DNA of 64,000 nucleotides from Mangifera indica (Eukaryota; Streptophyta; Magnoliopsida; Sapindales; Anacardiaceae). The stretch lies in the NCBI RefSeq assembly GCF_011075055.1, contig NC_058140.1, positions 12,832,668-12,896,667 on the forward strand. Direction: 5' to 3'. Shown one piece after another: positions 22,670 through 35,947 of this stretch (within the stretch, counting starts at the first letter, position 1; every line of letters begins with the position of its first letter). The translations under genes were made by a program, and so were the position numbers. The notes beneath the pieces were generated by a model. It was not told where the DNA came from. It saw nothing but the letters and a program-made list of their open reading frames with translations, and did not search any database.

Positions 22670-24066
22670 GCACAGTAATGAAATATACATATTTGATCAC
22701 ACCCTCTTTACCCTTCTCACAAAATTTTCGGAACCGGGGATACAATTTTATACAGGAGTGTTGTAACTTTCCATGGTTAATTTCATTTTGTATACCTTTG
22801 AAAGTTTAATTTGTTTATTGTGAGATTGTGTATCCCATTTTTTAAGTCAAAACAGCCATTGTTCTCTGTGTTGAGACTCTTGAATTTACCTTTAGTCTAT
22901 TGAAAGAGAATCATCCTATAGTAGTTATACTTTTTTGGAATTATGTCAGTGCCACTAAATGTTGCCTAAAATCGTATCAGAATCTGCTTTTGCTTTTGAA
23001 ATTGGAATTATCTTAAATACTTACCTTGAGTTGCAGGAAATCGAGAAACCTCTTATTCTGATAGCTTCGGATACATATTGATGATTAAGATTCAAGAGGC
23101 CAATAGTCATGTAACACCTGTAATTCAAGGGTGGTTCTGGTTGTTTTTCCTACCATATCGGATTGTGAGATAATCCGGGAATCTTGCAAAAATCATACGG
23201 ATATACTTCTTGCCACCGGTATTGGCCTCAATTTGTTTCCCATGTCTGGCCGGACTCAGACCTTAATCTATTTTCTGAGGTAAGATATGGTCTACAACAA
23301 CATCGATACGATCTATAAAGATGTTTACAACACTTTAAAGCTAGATCTTGCCTCTTCACATCAACAAAAGTTGGTTCAACCCTTATTGAGGCTAGATTGT
23401 TCTTCCAAAGCTTTTGAGAGACCAAATGATGGTGCAAGAGATCAAGTGTCTCTCTTGGCATTGTCCTTGTCACTCTCTTTTCAGTGTAACTCTTCTATTT
23501 TTGTCAATGACAACCTCATTTTAATATATAGTTGATTTGACTTTTTTAACCCTGATCAATATCACTTTCAAAAGGGTGTTTAATTGAACAGTGATATATT
23601 ATTAAAATTAAAAAATTATCTTAAAAATTGAATAAGTATAATAATTATTATGTTTGATTAACGATAATAAAAAATATTAATATATTATTTTATTCAAATT
23701 TTTTTGATATATTATTTTAAAATATTTTTATATTAATTAAAAGTAATTTTTTTTAAAAAAATTAATAAATAAAAATATAGTTATAATAAAATCAAAATTA
23801 TTTTGATAATTTTTTAATATATAAAATAAATATAATAATCAAATTATTTATTATATTATCTGTTATATTATTATTAATAATAAATTATTATTATAATTTT
23901 TTTATTTTTATTTATAAATTAAATAAAAATAATAAAAAATATTCCCCCCTCTTAGTATAGTCTCAATATTAATAGAGATTAACTATACTGCTGACTGTTA
24001 TACTAGGCCTCTTGAGTGGACGTCAATAGGTCTATGACTATTTTTCATGATTCTTCCAAGTTCTAT
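22670..24066. other. 3' flank of the Myb/SANT-like gene and AT-rich spacer
   Basis: About 22670-23530 is of moderate composition and may include a 3' UTR or an extra terminal exon (acceptor-like TTGCAG at 23032-23037). From 23540 to 23940 it is almost pure A/T. No further gene or RNA recognised. Confidence 0.45.
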
Positions 24067-25253
24067 AGCCAAATGACATTTCCCACCCAAGGGTTTGCTG
24101 AAATAACTGTCACTTTTTAAATTTGAAAATTCTAATTTCTCAGTTTCCATCCACTTCCTTAATAAAATTTGTTTAGTTTTAGGATATATAATTGTATTAT
24201 TCTTCATAAATATAACGATGAAAAGAATTTCATTTAATACAAAATTCTATTATCTAACTTATTTTTAATTTTATTAAAATTATAAATATATAAATACAGA
24301 ACTTTTATTGACAAATCTATTATACAATAATTATAATTATAGTTTATTATTTTTCATTTCCAAAAAACATTTTTTTAAATTTCTTTTCCCTTGTCATCTT
24401 TACTTCTTCATTATCAATCGTTAAGTGTCAACTATCATTTTTATCCTCTCTTCATCTTTACTAACAACATCACTGTTGGTCATCATTCTCTTCTAGTTAT
24501 CTTCATCACTTGTTATTATTCCTTTCGATCGTTTTCATTATTGTTCTTTTATTTTTTAATTTCCTTAGAAAATCTTCTACTAATTCTATATTTAGAATTA
24601 CTTAATAAATAAATAGAGAGAAAAAAATGAATAGATAGATTGATATTTATTAAAAAAAATTAAGTAAAAGAATGAAGATGAGAAAATAGATTAGCATTTA
24701 TTGGAAAAAAAAATGGGGTGAAAGAAGAGAAAGAGATAGAGTGATATTTAATGAGAAAAAGTGAGATAAAGGAATAAGAGGAATAGATAGTTTTACATTT
24801 ATTGAAAGAAATATAGGAAAAAAATTGATATTTATAAAAAATAAATGAGTAGAAGAAAAAAATGAAGAAATAATAATAAGAAAATAAAAAGGTAAATATG
24901 TAAATATTATGAATATGAGAAAATTATATAATTTAAATATTTCTTTAATTACATTTTAGTTGTATTAAAATGACTTTTTTATCTTTTTATGCAACAAAAT
25001 AAAGTAATATTATATATGTATATTTTTTATATTTAATTTAAATATATAAATGATATATTATCATGTGATGATATTATTTTATTTTTAATTAAAATTATTT
25101 AATTATATAATAATATATTATTATATGCATAAATTTATTAAACAAAATATTTTAATAGAAGTTAATGATGGGTGAAAAATTAAACTTTTTAATCTTTAAC
25201 GTTTTGACAATTTGCAATTTACCAAACCTTGGGTAGGAAATAGTGATTTGGCC
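24067..25253. mobile_element. MULE-type MITE, copy 10 (ends present, no target duplication)
   Basis: The left end reads AGCCAAATGACATTTCCCAC and the right end ...GGTAGGAAATAGTGATTTGGCC, so both family termini are present 1187 bp apart. The flanking 9-mers do not match, so this may be two truncated copies or one copy with a rearranged flank. The interior has AT-rich repeats and AG-rich strings rather than the usual core. The right end lies 245 bp before the start codon of thaumatin-like gene A. Confidence 0.6.
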
Positions 25254-25497
25254 TCGGAAATAAAGTAATCATCAAAATTCGCTTTACAAAAGATATTATA
25301 AAAAAAGGAGGGAAACGAGTACGAAATGACTAACAAGCCCTTCAAACAAGATCCATCCTCTACCAACAAGAAAACTAAAGTTCTTTGGCAAATGAAGACA
25401 ACAAACAAGAACCAGAAGCTTCTTCTTTTATTCGATCTTTAACATTCTCTGGAAAGCCAATTCTTCATCTGTAACATCGAAACACTATTAAGTAGCA

Positions 25498-28163
25498 ATG
25501 GATCAACGTCTCCTCATCTCCGCCACCTTCGTCTCTCTCCTCTCCCTGACTCTTACCCCAGGTAACAACGATCACTTCTTCTGAAGTTTTATTTTTTTTA
25601 ATTTTTAGTTTTACGCCGATCATTTTAAATTCTTCAATTTTTGTCCTCGCAGAAATTCATTCAGCTTCTTTCAAGCTCATCAACAGGTGCCGCCGCACCA
25701 TCTGGCCCGGTTTTCTCTCCGGCGCCAACTCTCCACCGCTTTCCTCAACCGGCTTCGAGCTCAGGACCGGAAAGTCGAGAACGTTAACCATCCCTAAGTC
25801 TTGGTCGGGCCGGCTCTGGGCCCGAACCCTCTGTGCACATCACAGCAACCAAACATTCTCTTGCGTTACCGGAGACTGTGGCTCTGGTAAGGTCGAATGC
25901 GCCGGCGCAGGAGCTGCCCCACCTGCTACCCTTGCGGAATTCACCCTCAACGGCGCCAGTGGGCTGGACTTTTACGACGTAAGTTTGGTTGATGGCTATA
26001 ACCTCCCTATGCTAATCTTGCCCAAGGGCGGTTCCGGTGGCGGCTGTAGTGCTACTGGGTGTCTAGTTGATCTCAACGGTGCGTGTCCAGCGGATTTGAG
26101 AGTGGCGCGTGGGACACAAGGGCCAAGCGTAGCGTGTAAGAGCGCATGTGAGGCTTTTGGTGATCCTAGATATTGTTGTAGCGAGGCGTACAATACGCCT
26201 GATACCTGTGGACCTTCAGTGTATTCTCTCTTCTTCAAGCATGCTTGCCCACGCGCGTATAGCTATGCGTACGATGATAAGACGAGCACGTACACGTGCG
26301 CCTCCGCTGACTATGTCATCATATTTTGCCCGCCACCATATACCAGGTGAATTTACTATTTTTCTTCATGGGATCTTTCCCTTATTACTTTAATGTTATG
26401 AACATGCGAGTGTAGTTATGTCATTTCATATTTTCACATAATTGACCACGCTGGCCCTTTCCAGAAGTTTCGCCAGCTCCAATGGATGAAGTGGCAAACT
26501 AAATCAAACTAATAATTGAGTTCAGGGGTTGTTTGGAAAGTGGGTTATCGATGGGAAGCACTGATATCTGGATTAATATTTTTTTTCTTGATCTTGGTGA
26601 AAACATTTTTACCTATTTAAGCGTTTTTTTTATGCAATAGAGTCAAAACCCAGTTTCAAAAATGTTTTATTTATTTCAGCTTCACTGTATAATTGATCTA
26701 AAATTTGGTTTCGCAGAACAAAGGTGAAATTGTCATTATGGGCTCCACTCAATAATGGAGCTAAACTGTGAGGAAGTTCTTTCAAGTTATTAATGAGGTT
26801 GTCAATTTGTAGGTGATATTAACCGGTAGTTGTTGTGAAGCCACAAGATGGTCTTGTACTAAAAACTTGACATGGACATTTTTGCACCTCTGCCATGGCA
26901 ACCTTGCTATAGTGCTAACTGAATCGTTCTTTTTTAATGTGGTTATGGATGACATGGCATTGTAATTTGCCATTGCTTGACCATGGCCCTTGCTGCAGAT
27001 AAATTGGCTTCGCTTAACAAGTATTTTGCTATAATGACCCTAAGATTTGAAGAATTATTACTAGTTATAAGTTGTCAGTTTGCTGGTGCATCTCTTATAT
27101 GATTTGAATTATTTCAAACCTGTAGCTGATTGCAGATATACACGGAACATGAATTCTGTGGTAATGTTACATGCGCGATACCTGTAAAGATTATTTACCT
27201 AGCCCCCGGTGCACCTTTTAAACCCTAGGCAAATGTTCAACAATTTATGGAATGCAAATGAAGCATAGGTTCTCATTTAATATCTTGACATGTCTAACCT
27301 TTATTTGTCCATTGTACTGAGTCAAGATGTTACGTTTCTAGAAAGATCAATCAATAAGAAAGTTAATATAACCCTGAGGGTGTTTTTTGCTTGTGTGCCT
27401 GATTTTTTTGCATGCATGTTCTTTTGCTTACCATAGTCAATTTTGAACTAGAATGGGTTCTAGTCTAGTCAGAGTCACTGTATGCTAAAGAGAGGTATGG
27501 TTATTAGCACTTCAATTAACCTGAAGATGAATTGTAGTATACTGCCTGATGGTTGAGATAACTTTTTTACTGCTCATTGAGAGAAGCGATGCATATATGA
27601 TCCAATTTTGATTGTGTTTCTTGATGGAAAAATATGACAGCCAGAAATTTATTAAATTCTCGTATGATTAAAATTTCAGTTATTCATTTTCTTTTGGCTG
27701 TCTGACTCTCTGGTAATAGCATAGTAGGAAACTAATTTCAGGTGGTAGAAGGGCTAATGTATCAGTATAAGTAAATAAAGACTGTGAACACTAGTTACAA
27801 ACAGCCTTATTTCTTTCTGTTGCTGCTCCTTTCTTTTCTGCAGACTTTCAATGCATGATAATGGTATTTTGTTCATGTTGTTCCCTGTTTGTGTTCTGCC
27901 CATTGTTTCTTTTAGTTATACACTATGATTATCTCATAAACAATGATCTGTTTCTTGAACAAAAAATATGCAGTCAAAAATTGGTGGAAGCACGAAAAGA
28001 TGGTGCACTTTTACCACTTGTGAACAAGACTACAATGTACATTGCAACACATCATTCAAGTGGTGCTTTATCCTCAGGTCTGGACCAAAGACATTTTACT
28101 GCCTCTTCTGCCTCTATACTATCAGCTTTTTTGCTTTCTTGGCCGCTTATATTGCCCTTATGA
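25498..28163 (+). CDS. thaumatin-like protein A (PR-5 family)
   Basis: Three exons: 25498-25561, 25653-26346, 27974-28163; 315 aa. Exon 1 encodes a signal peptide (MDQRLLISATFVSLLSLTLT). Exon 2 holds the thaumatin fold with all 16 cysteines and the acidic-cleft residues in place (Arg in RLWARTLC, Glu in PATLAEFTL, Asp residues in DFYDVSLVDGY and CLVDLNGACP). The third exon adds a tail ending in a hydrophobic stretch (about 20 residues, SASILSAFLLSWPLILPL), as in TLPs that are GPI-anchored or membrane-bound. PR-5 proteins are secreted, stress- or pathogen-induced, and some bind or cleave beta-glucans; the activity of this one is not shown. Intron 2 is 1627 nt. It pairs with thaumatin-like gene B 6.4 kb downstream on the same strand, with the same intron positions and phases, so they arose by tandem duplication. 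Confidence 0.92.
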
Positions 28164-31109
28164 CTAACATTGGCTTCGCCTGGATATCTCCAGGCAGATA
28201 GTATCTCAAATTCCAGCTGAGAAGGTGCCATCTTCAATGTTGCTGCACCAGTGGAGTTGAAGTTCAGATTAGTCAACTCTTGTGGGACTTTGAAATTCCA
28301 TGGAAAATCTTGTACATGTTTTTGTTCATATAGTTCATTAAGATATATTGAGCTTCTCGATCAATATGGTATGATTTACACTGAATTCTATCCAGTGAAA
28401 TTTTTGCATTATAAGGAATTCCAGATACCAGAAGAATTGTCTGTTCCCTCACAAAATGTCCTGATCTGTTGTGGTTGAGTTGTTTCATGTCAACTTAGCA
28501 AGATTTAGAAGAGTCTCTGTATTGAACCCCCTCTAATACTTAATTGAAGGTGGGATGTTAACTCCTAATTGGCTGCAAGAAATCCCATTTGTTATTCTAT
28601 ATATTGATGTTGTGGATCAACTTGGAATGCATGCAGAGAAGCTGTAAATTGTATGTGACAACGTTGTTGAGCAGCTCAATGTCTGATCCAATGGGCTATT
28701 TTTTGGCCCAACAGGAAAATAACATGAAGGAGAGGAGCTTTATCAGCTTATGAAAACTGATGGGGCAGAATCTTTGATGTAGTGAACGTCAATATCTAAT
28801 TTGGTTGATGCATTTACACAAGCAGCCGACCATATCACTCCTCTGAAATGGATCCTCACTAGCTTTACATATTGAAGAGGACCACATATATCCCACTAAT
28901 TCTTGGATTCTTTCTGTAACTACCCAACTAAAGATCTTAGATTCCACAATTTATTTCATTTTCATCTCTATCAAAATGGGAATTTAAACATAGGTTCTCA
29001 ATATAAATCCATGACCAGAAGCAATTCATCATCTGCCATTAGGGTCAAGCTTCCTTTAAGTGAAGAATCTCCACATGGGTATGGGCTCAAGTTTCTTAAA
29101 TGCATGGCTTAAAGTGGCTCAACACATAACTCATTAAAGGACATGGCTGTTCCAATAAGGATCTTCATTACTCCTCTGTTACTCATTTTAAGAGGCATGG
29201 AAAAATCCCTTGCTAATAATAATGGCCTACTCTACAATTCTTCTTGCAATCAAACTCATGTTAAACCTTATCAATAAAACAATATATTCTTTCGGTTAAC
29301 TTTCTTGCAGACACGGAATTAGATTCTTTTTCAATCTGCGGCCACAAATGCAAGAGGACAAAAACATTAATTAAGAAAGAAACTTGATCAAGCATGAAAA
29401 AAGGAATCCAATGGAAGAAGATATGATGTATATGTTCTTCAAAGCTTGCTTCTAAGTCTCAACAACAACAACAACAACCACAATACAGTTGTCTAGATGA
29501 TCTTATAACATCGATTCTGGGTTTGCATTTTGTCAAAGAAAGATGCACTATAATAATCAAAAGAAACATATCAAGCAATTGTTTGATTGCTTGCTTCTCC
29601 AAAAAGTCCCTAAAGTAGAATTATCATTCATTGAACCACCCACATTTTCACCCACTTTTCCACCGCAAATATGATCCTCCTTTTTTCCTTTTCGTCTTGC
29701 GGCTCCTCTCCGGCTCTCTTTCCAATGATGGATAAACCATGCTTTGAACTAACAATATAACGTAGCTAATTTTAATTATTCAATTAGATATTTATATAAT
29801 TATTATATTATTAAATGATTTAAATATCTAATTAAATACATAAAATTAAAAATATATAACATTATTTTTATGCTTGTATTTCATCATAGGAAAACTGTTC
29901 TTTACTGAAGAGATTTTTACCAAGGTCAACAATGGCTTGGACGTACATGATAGAGATCTATCACGGACTTGTAAAGATTAAACAGTAGTATAATGGAGAT
30001 TAATATTGATCTTTAGAGCTGGCAATTTGGAATGTTCGTCTAGTTCAAAAAATAAAAGAATTATTATGTTCTTGTGAGTTGTATTTAGTTGGTCGAGGAG
30101 CTATTTCCTGAAAAGATTGGAGCCCCAGATGAAATTGAACAAGCATGTGGGTTCGTCCATGAGAGATCAGATTTGACAGTGTTGCATGTGACAATTAATT
30201 ACAAGGGCTTTGTTTGATGCAAACCAACCAACACCCATTAAAGTCCAAGGGGGAAAACGATAGCTTCGATTTGATGACCCCATTTGGAGATACAAGCAGA
30301 CGAAGTATTTCTGATTTCTTTTGTCTGTACCTTTGAAGCTATTGTGTCAATTATTGTGGAGGTTAAGATTCTTCATGTCATGTTTCGGGAGAACCGTTCC
30401 TTTACACTGTTGCATGCATGATGAGTTGCTCAACCCACGTGACATATAATATCAACTATCAATTCCCTCTTAAAAATATGAGTTTAAAAAAAAAGATTGC
30501 ATGATACCCAAAAACAAAATCCATAAAAGTGTGAACATTAATACGAAATTTAAAAGCAAAATATATTTACTCAAAGAGTTTAGAGTATTATGATGGAGTA
30601 AAAATATAATTTCAACCATGTAGTCGAATTATGTATTGTATTAAGTATTAAAAATCTAATTTATTATATCGTGTATTAAATATCGTATCGTATCGTATAG
30701 GTTTTTAAAAAAATAATAAAAAATTTTAATTAACACATCATTATTTTAGAAAATATTATAAATATTATTGAAAATTTAGTATTTCTTATATATATATATA
30801 TATCGTGTATTGTAAGTACTATTAACTATATTTTCAACTAATTGTAGTAGAGAACAGAGTTTATAAAGTGAAAAGTTTCTCTTATCTTGTAATAATAGGT
30901 GAAAAGATGGGTCAGATTATAAATTGGGTATCTAATTTTGGCAATTAAGTTAGCTTATAAGTCTTAGAGGTTAAAAAAAAAAAAAATTGTTATCTTGGAT
31001 CCTTGCAACAGAATAGAGTTGAATGCAAATATTTAAGATTGAAAAACGGGTTAAGGCCACAACCACTCAGAGATCCCTGAAACAAACAACTATTGACAGT
31101 ACAAAGTTG

Positions 31110-31140
31110 GCCGAATCACTATTTCCCACCCAAAATTTTA
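31110..31140. mobile_element. orphan left terminus of the MULE-MITE family
   Basis: GGCCGAATCACTATTTCCCA followed by CCCAAAATTTTAGG matches the family left end, but I found no matching right end in the next 2 kb. Probably a truncated copy. Confidence 0.5.
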
Positions 31141-32694
31141 GGAAATAAATTTCCAAATCATTCACTTTTGGCGATGAAGAGTGAAAGCCATCACGTGGAA
31201 AGGCCAAAAATTATTTTGCCCCCGAAACCCTTTAATTTCTTTTCAAAACCAGTATATTGATTCAATTTTAGACCTTAGATTTGGCTTAAGTTCGATAATA
31301 GCTCAGGAAATCTTGGTGAACTTCTATATCTTATGAACGGGGAGTGCGCTTTGAATTTTTCTACTCTTACACCCCCTTTAAGTATATGTTTCGAAAAAAA
31401 TCATACAAGTATATTGATGTAATATAAACCTTTGGTCAAATGCCCCGCTTATATTTCAACTAACAAAGTACATTACATATTCTATTTTAGAGATTGACTA
31501 TTTACCTATTCAATAACTTTGACACTAAAACATATCTAAAATTAATATTATTGGGTCAAGTGAAATCGATAATAGATATTATTCAGCATTCCGAACTCCA
31601 TTCTCCTTTTTATATATATCCTAAAGAGAATCCAACACTTTTCTCTATGGTGGATATCTCCATAGCCATTGTTAATTTATAGTCAAACTTAGTTTCAACG
31701 CTAATAAATATCTAAGAAGGCATTACTCACTTAAATGACCATTTAATAATTTTTTGTTTTTTACCTCCACAAAAACACCAAACCCTTACTCCATTATCAT
31801 TTTTTCTACTCTCAAGGGCTCCACAGCAAGCCTAAGCTCCAACCTTCATGATCTACACAATGAATTCTCCTTCCTTGTCTTGTCATTCATCATCAACAAC
31901 AACCCCTCTAACCACAAAAACCTCTTCTACGATCTCGAATTCAAAGAACCAAACCTTGATCCCCCCTTTGGCACCATCATCGTTATCATTTTTTTTCTCT
32001 TTAACCATTGAAGTTGTTGTAAAAAAGATTATTATAGTTTCAACAATAATTATGAAGATGGAGAAAAAGAAATTAGCAGAAGCGAGAACAACAATAGTGG
32101 CGATAAGGGTGAACATGACATCTAAAATTAAGTGAAAATATCCAAATTGAGAAAATAGAGAGTTTTGGGAAGAAATAGAATGAATTTTATTAATAAAAAT
32201 GAATGACGAATAAGTAAATAAATTTTTCAAATTTTAACAGTAAAAATATTATTTATCTTTTACATTGAAATGACCAAAGCAAAGTTTCACGACCTTTTAA
32301 ATTGGATCTCTTCACTTTTTGTATTAATAATAATAATGTGTGTTGAATGGTCTCTGCGAAATCATATTTCAAAACAAAAATCTTAATCATTCCATTTCCA
32401 TGTCGTTTTGAGTATATTTGAAATGTGTTGAATCTTTAATTACAATTTTATAAATCATAGTATTAGAAAATGAATAATTATTATTTACATAATTTTTAAT
32501 TTTAATGCCATGACGTGACTCTTCAATAATTTATTTAATTCTTTGTTTCACACTGATATAAATAGTCAAAATTTTTGGATTCCAAAGTGATAATATATGG
32601 GGCGGGAGGAGATCAATGAACATGGAAAGAAGAGAAACATAGATGCTTTTTCCCATTATTGCCCTAAGCCAGCGAGGGCCCATACCCATTAAGC

Positions 32695-32800
32695 CACGTG
32701 TATTTCTATAAAACGGTCATTTCATCTGACGTGGCTAATTAGCTAGCTACCCGTGGATAGGAGGCCCCATATAAAAGTGTCCAGCTCAGCCTTATAAGAG
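32695..32800 (+). promoter_or_regulatory. promoter-like cluster with G-box and TATA elements
   Basis: Within about 105 bases are a G-box (CACGTG at 32695-32700), a TGACGTGGC ABRE/bZIP-type site (32727-32735), CCATATAAAAG at about 32767-32777 and TTATAAGAG at about 32792-32800. The patch is less AT-rich than its surroundings. No gene starts just downstream on this strand: the next is thaumatin-like gene B at 34574, 1.8 kb away with a hAT-like element between. It may be an upstream or abandoned promoter of that gene, or drive an unrecognised transcript. Function is inferred from motifs alone. Confidence 0.35.
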
Positions 32801-33490
32801 TGACATGGAATAGTGTCAGCACCTTCCCCAATGTAGCGCGTGATGAAAAGGTGTAATTGGTGGGCCATCTTGTTCTCAAAGTTCGCTCTCTTGTTTGACT
32901 TTGATCGGTTTGAGAAAATCACGGTGTGCGACTAGTTTTTATAATCTGGATATTCACGTACCAGAATTTGGCTTTCTTCCTCCGGTGCGTGGGTTTGCAA
33001 TTGGCAATCATCGTACGTTGATCGAGTGAGATTATTTTTGCAAAAACATGATCATGCTGTCACGATAATCACACGGACTCCCCCCAAATCCCTGGCCATA
33101 AATTTCAAAACAACCTCTATATATATATCATTGATTAAATAATTTGATAAATTTTAGAAATTAAAATCCCATTAACGTTTCTTAAGTTTTCCGTAAGCAA
33201 CTTTAGTCATATAAAATTTTTTTTATTGTTTTGGAATTTTTTGTAATATTTTGTTTGCGAAACATACCGACATGAAATAGCTAAAATTAGTAGAGGGGAA
33301 AACGTTATTTTAAAATTATATGGCTAAAAAGTACTTAAGCTAAAATTAAGGGACAAAAAGTATTTCTCTTTTATATATATATATATATATATTTTTACCA
33401 AAAAAATCATATTGGAGTTAAATCATTTCATCAGCCGAACTAACACTAATAAAATTTTACATAAATAAATTAATAATTTAATCTTAAAAT

Positions 33491-34307
33491 CAAGGGTTTA
33501 AAAACCGGACCGGACCGAACGGTTGGACCGGCCGGACCGTGAACCGGCACTGTAGCCGGCTGTTTTTAAGCTCAGAACCGTTTTATGATTAAAATCAGAT
33601 TGGACCGCGGTCGAACCGCCGGTTCGCATCTGAACCGCGGTCCAACCCGGTTAGGGCGGTCCACTGGTTCAAAAGGAATTTGCTGTGCATGCAGACGCAG
33701 TTTATATAAAACTTTCCTCCTGTTACTTGCAGTGCACGCAGACGCAAAGGGATTTGCTGCAGCCGACGACTTGCTCCGACGTCACAAGTTGAGACGGTCG
33801 TCGATTCATCTGTTGCCGACGACCGTTTAAAGACGCCTGCCGACGACGACGAAACTGCCGAGGGCTGTTGGTTTGCAGGCTCACAAGACAGCAGCTTCAC
33901 GGCTAAATTGCAAGCTTTCACGGCGACTTCTCAGTCTCAGACGGTGGCCGACGACGAGGAGTTCCGTTGCTGTTGTGACCGGCGACTTCTCAGGCAACGA
34001 CGGGAAGCTGGTGTGATTCCTTCCAATGCTTTGAAACAGTATTGAAAAAGTATTTACATATATAAACCATGCTTGATTGAAACAGTATATATTGCAAGTT
34101 TGGAATGCCTGGAAAAAAGTTTATTTTTTGAATTACTATTTTTTGAATGCCTGGAAAGTTTTGTAATTAATAATAAAATATTATTTTTTAGGTTTTTACA
34201 TAAAACCGGTCCAAACGATCCAATCGACCGGTCCAAACGGTTCAACCGGTCTGACTGAAACCGGTACTTAAAACGGCTTTTATTTCGGTCCGATTTTGAA
34301 AACCTTG
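33491..34307. mobile_element. hAT-like MITE (perfect 8-bp duplication)
   Basis: An 817-bp element. Left end CAAGGGTTTAAAAACCGGAC, right end, read inverted, CAAGGTTTTCAAAATCGGAC, so an imperfect terminal inverted repeat of about 22 bp, followed by shared ACCGGTCC-rich subterminal repeats. It is flanked by perfect CTTAAAAT repeats (33483-33490 and 34308-34315). An 8-bp duplication with CA-G-rich ends is characteristic of the hAT superfamily. The GC-rich interior has no transposase; open frames in it (33585-33921) are spurious. It ends 267 bp before the start codon of thaumatin-like gene B. Confidence 0.9.
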
Positions 34308-34573
34308 CTTAAAATGTCCACTCACTCTCTCTCTCTCTGAACTAGATTTACATATATACAATATTACTCGAAATGTCCTAACAAATAAAGAAGTAACAAT
34401 TGCAATTGTGAATCGACATGAGAGAGACGAGCAATCTCTGAACAAAACTATTTTATTACTGTTTTTATGGACAAATTTTGGACATCTCCAGACCCTTGTC
34501 TGCTCCCAATCCAAGAAACCCTTTTCCCTCTCACTCACAAGCACCCAGGAACCCCTGCATTGTCTTCTCCATT

Positions 34574-35947
34574 ATGGCTCTCTACCTCCCCGCTTTAACT
34601 CTCATTCTTCTTCTTGCTACTTCCAGAGGTAAAAAGAATAAAAATCAAGACAAAAATATAAGCTTGGTCTCGTTTTTTCACAAAAAATGCCAACTTTACT
34701 AACCTGTTTTGCTTCATTCTCCCAGGTGTTTCAGCTGCCACCTTCACATTTGTTAACAGATGCGACTACACTATATGGCCTGGCATTCTCGCTAATGCAG
34801 GTAGTCCTAGACTTGACAGCACCGGATTCGAGCTCCCTAAAGATTCTTCCCGCTCGTTTCTTGCTCCTTCAGGCTGGTCGGGCCGCTTCTGGGCCCGAAC
34901 CGGCTGTAACTTCGGCGGATCCGGAGCCGGGTCCTGTTCCACCGGAGACTGTGGGTCCGGTCAAGTTGAGTGTAATGGACTTGGAGCCGCTCCTCCCGCC
35001 ACTCTGGCGGAGTTCACTCTGGGGTCGGGTGGCCAGGACTTTTATGACGTCAGCCTCGTCGACGGGTACAACGTGCCCATGCTTGTGGAGACATCGGGTG
35101 GGTCGGGTCTATGCGCTTCGACGGGCTGCTCTACGGACCTGAACCAGCAATGTCCGGCGGAGTTGAGGGTCGGTGAGGGAGACGCCTGCAAGAGCGCGTG
35201 TGAGGCGTTTGGGAGTCCTGAGTATTGTTGCAGTGGCGCGTTTAATACACCCGCCAGCTGCAAACCGTCTGTGTACTCGGAGATGTTCAAGTCCGCTTGT
35301 CCAAAATCTTACAGCTACGCATACGATGATGCCACTAGCACGTTCACATGCAGCGAAGCTGATTATACGGTGACTTTTTGCCCGTCTTCTTCTCCTAGGT
35401 ATGATTTTTCCCTCAGTCAGAAATTAGTCACAAGTATCCATTTTTAGTCCGTCATTAATTTATTAATCGCTCTCTTGGTGAACTTTTCCTGTATTCAGTC
35501 CTGATGATGCTTGTTTTTTGTTTGTTGCTTTTGTATTATATGGGTTTCTTAAGAATGTAATTAACTTAGAAGGTGGCCCACTGGAAATAACAAATTTTCT
35601 CTTTATTATGTGTCCTGGAAGAAAAATTTATTATTTGGTTTCATTGTCTTTTTTGCAGTCAGAAATCTTCAAGTTATGCAACACCAACTACAGGATCAAC
35701 ATCAGAGCAGCAACAAGGTTCAGGATCCGGGCTAGAGTATTCGGGTAATGAATATGGATCGGAGTATACTCCTGATTCCGCTGCTGGTACGGGATCCGGA
35801 GGAAGCAATATGTTGGCAGATGGGTCATATTTAGCTGGTTTGGCCATGGGAGATTCACCAAGAACAGCTTCACTTAGTGCTCTTCAATTTGCAGTTGTGG
35901 CCTTTACATCTCTTTCTCTAATGTGCTCATGTTTCTTCTACTCATAG
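34574..35947 (+). CDS. thaumatin-like protein B (PR-5 family)
   Basis: Three exons: 34574-34628, 34726-35398, 35659-35947; 338 aa. The signal peptide is MALYLPALTLILLLATSRG plus a few residues. Exon 2 encodes the thaumatin domain with all 16 cysteines and the conserved acidic-cleft residues (Arg in RFWARTGC, Glu in PATLAEFTL, Asp in DFYDVSLVDGY and STDLNQQC). Exon 3 encodes a Ser/Thr/Gly-rich linker of about 70 residues and a hydrophobic C-terminus (ALQFAVVAFTSLSLMC...), compatible with GPI anchoring at the cell surface. Intron positions and phases match gene A, but the linker is longer here and the first exon shorter. Role as for other PR-5 proteins: extracellular, defence- or stress-related; no specific ligand can be read from the sequence. 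A hAT-like element ends 267 bp upstream of the ATG. Confidence 0.93.

Larger units (their letters stand above)
28164..33490. other. spacer between the two thaumatin-like genes
   Basis: The first few hundred bases should hold the 3' UTR of gene A. No further gene supported. Contents: an (AAC)n run at about 29461-29478; a single MULE-MITE left terminus near 31110; a promoter-like patch with a G-box and TATA elements at about 32695-32800; and TA microsatellites near 30790 and 33374. Overlapping open frames on both strands at 31754-32230 are low-complexity and were not accepted. Confidence 0.5.

Noticed and set aside
31754..32230. Overlapping open frames on both strands, the minus one with hydrophobic segments
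   Set aside because: Low-complexity sequence (AAC, TCATC and A/T repeats) explains the openness. No family resemblance and no splice or promoter context; a small membrane protein cannot be fully excluded.
33585..33921. Open frames on both strands in a GC-rich patch
   Set aside because: Both are inside the hAT-like element and show no transposase motif.
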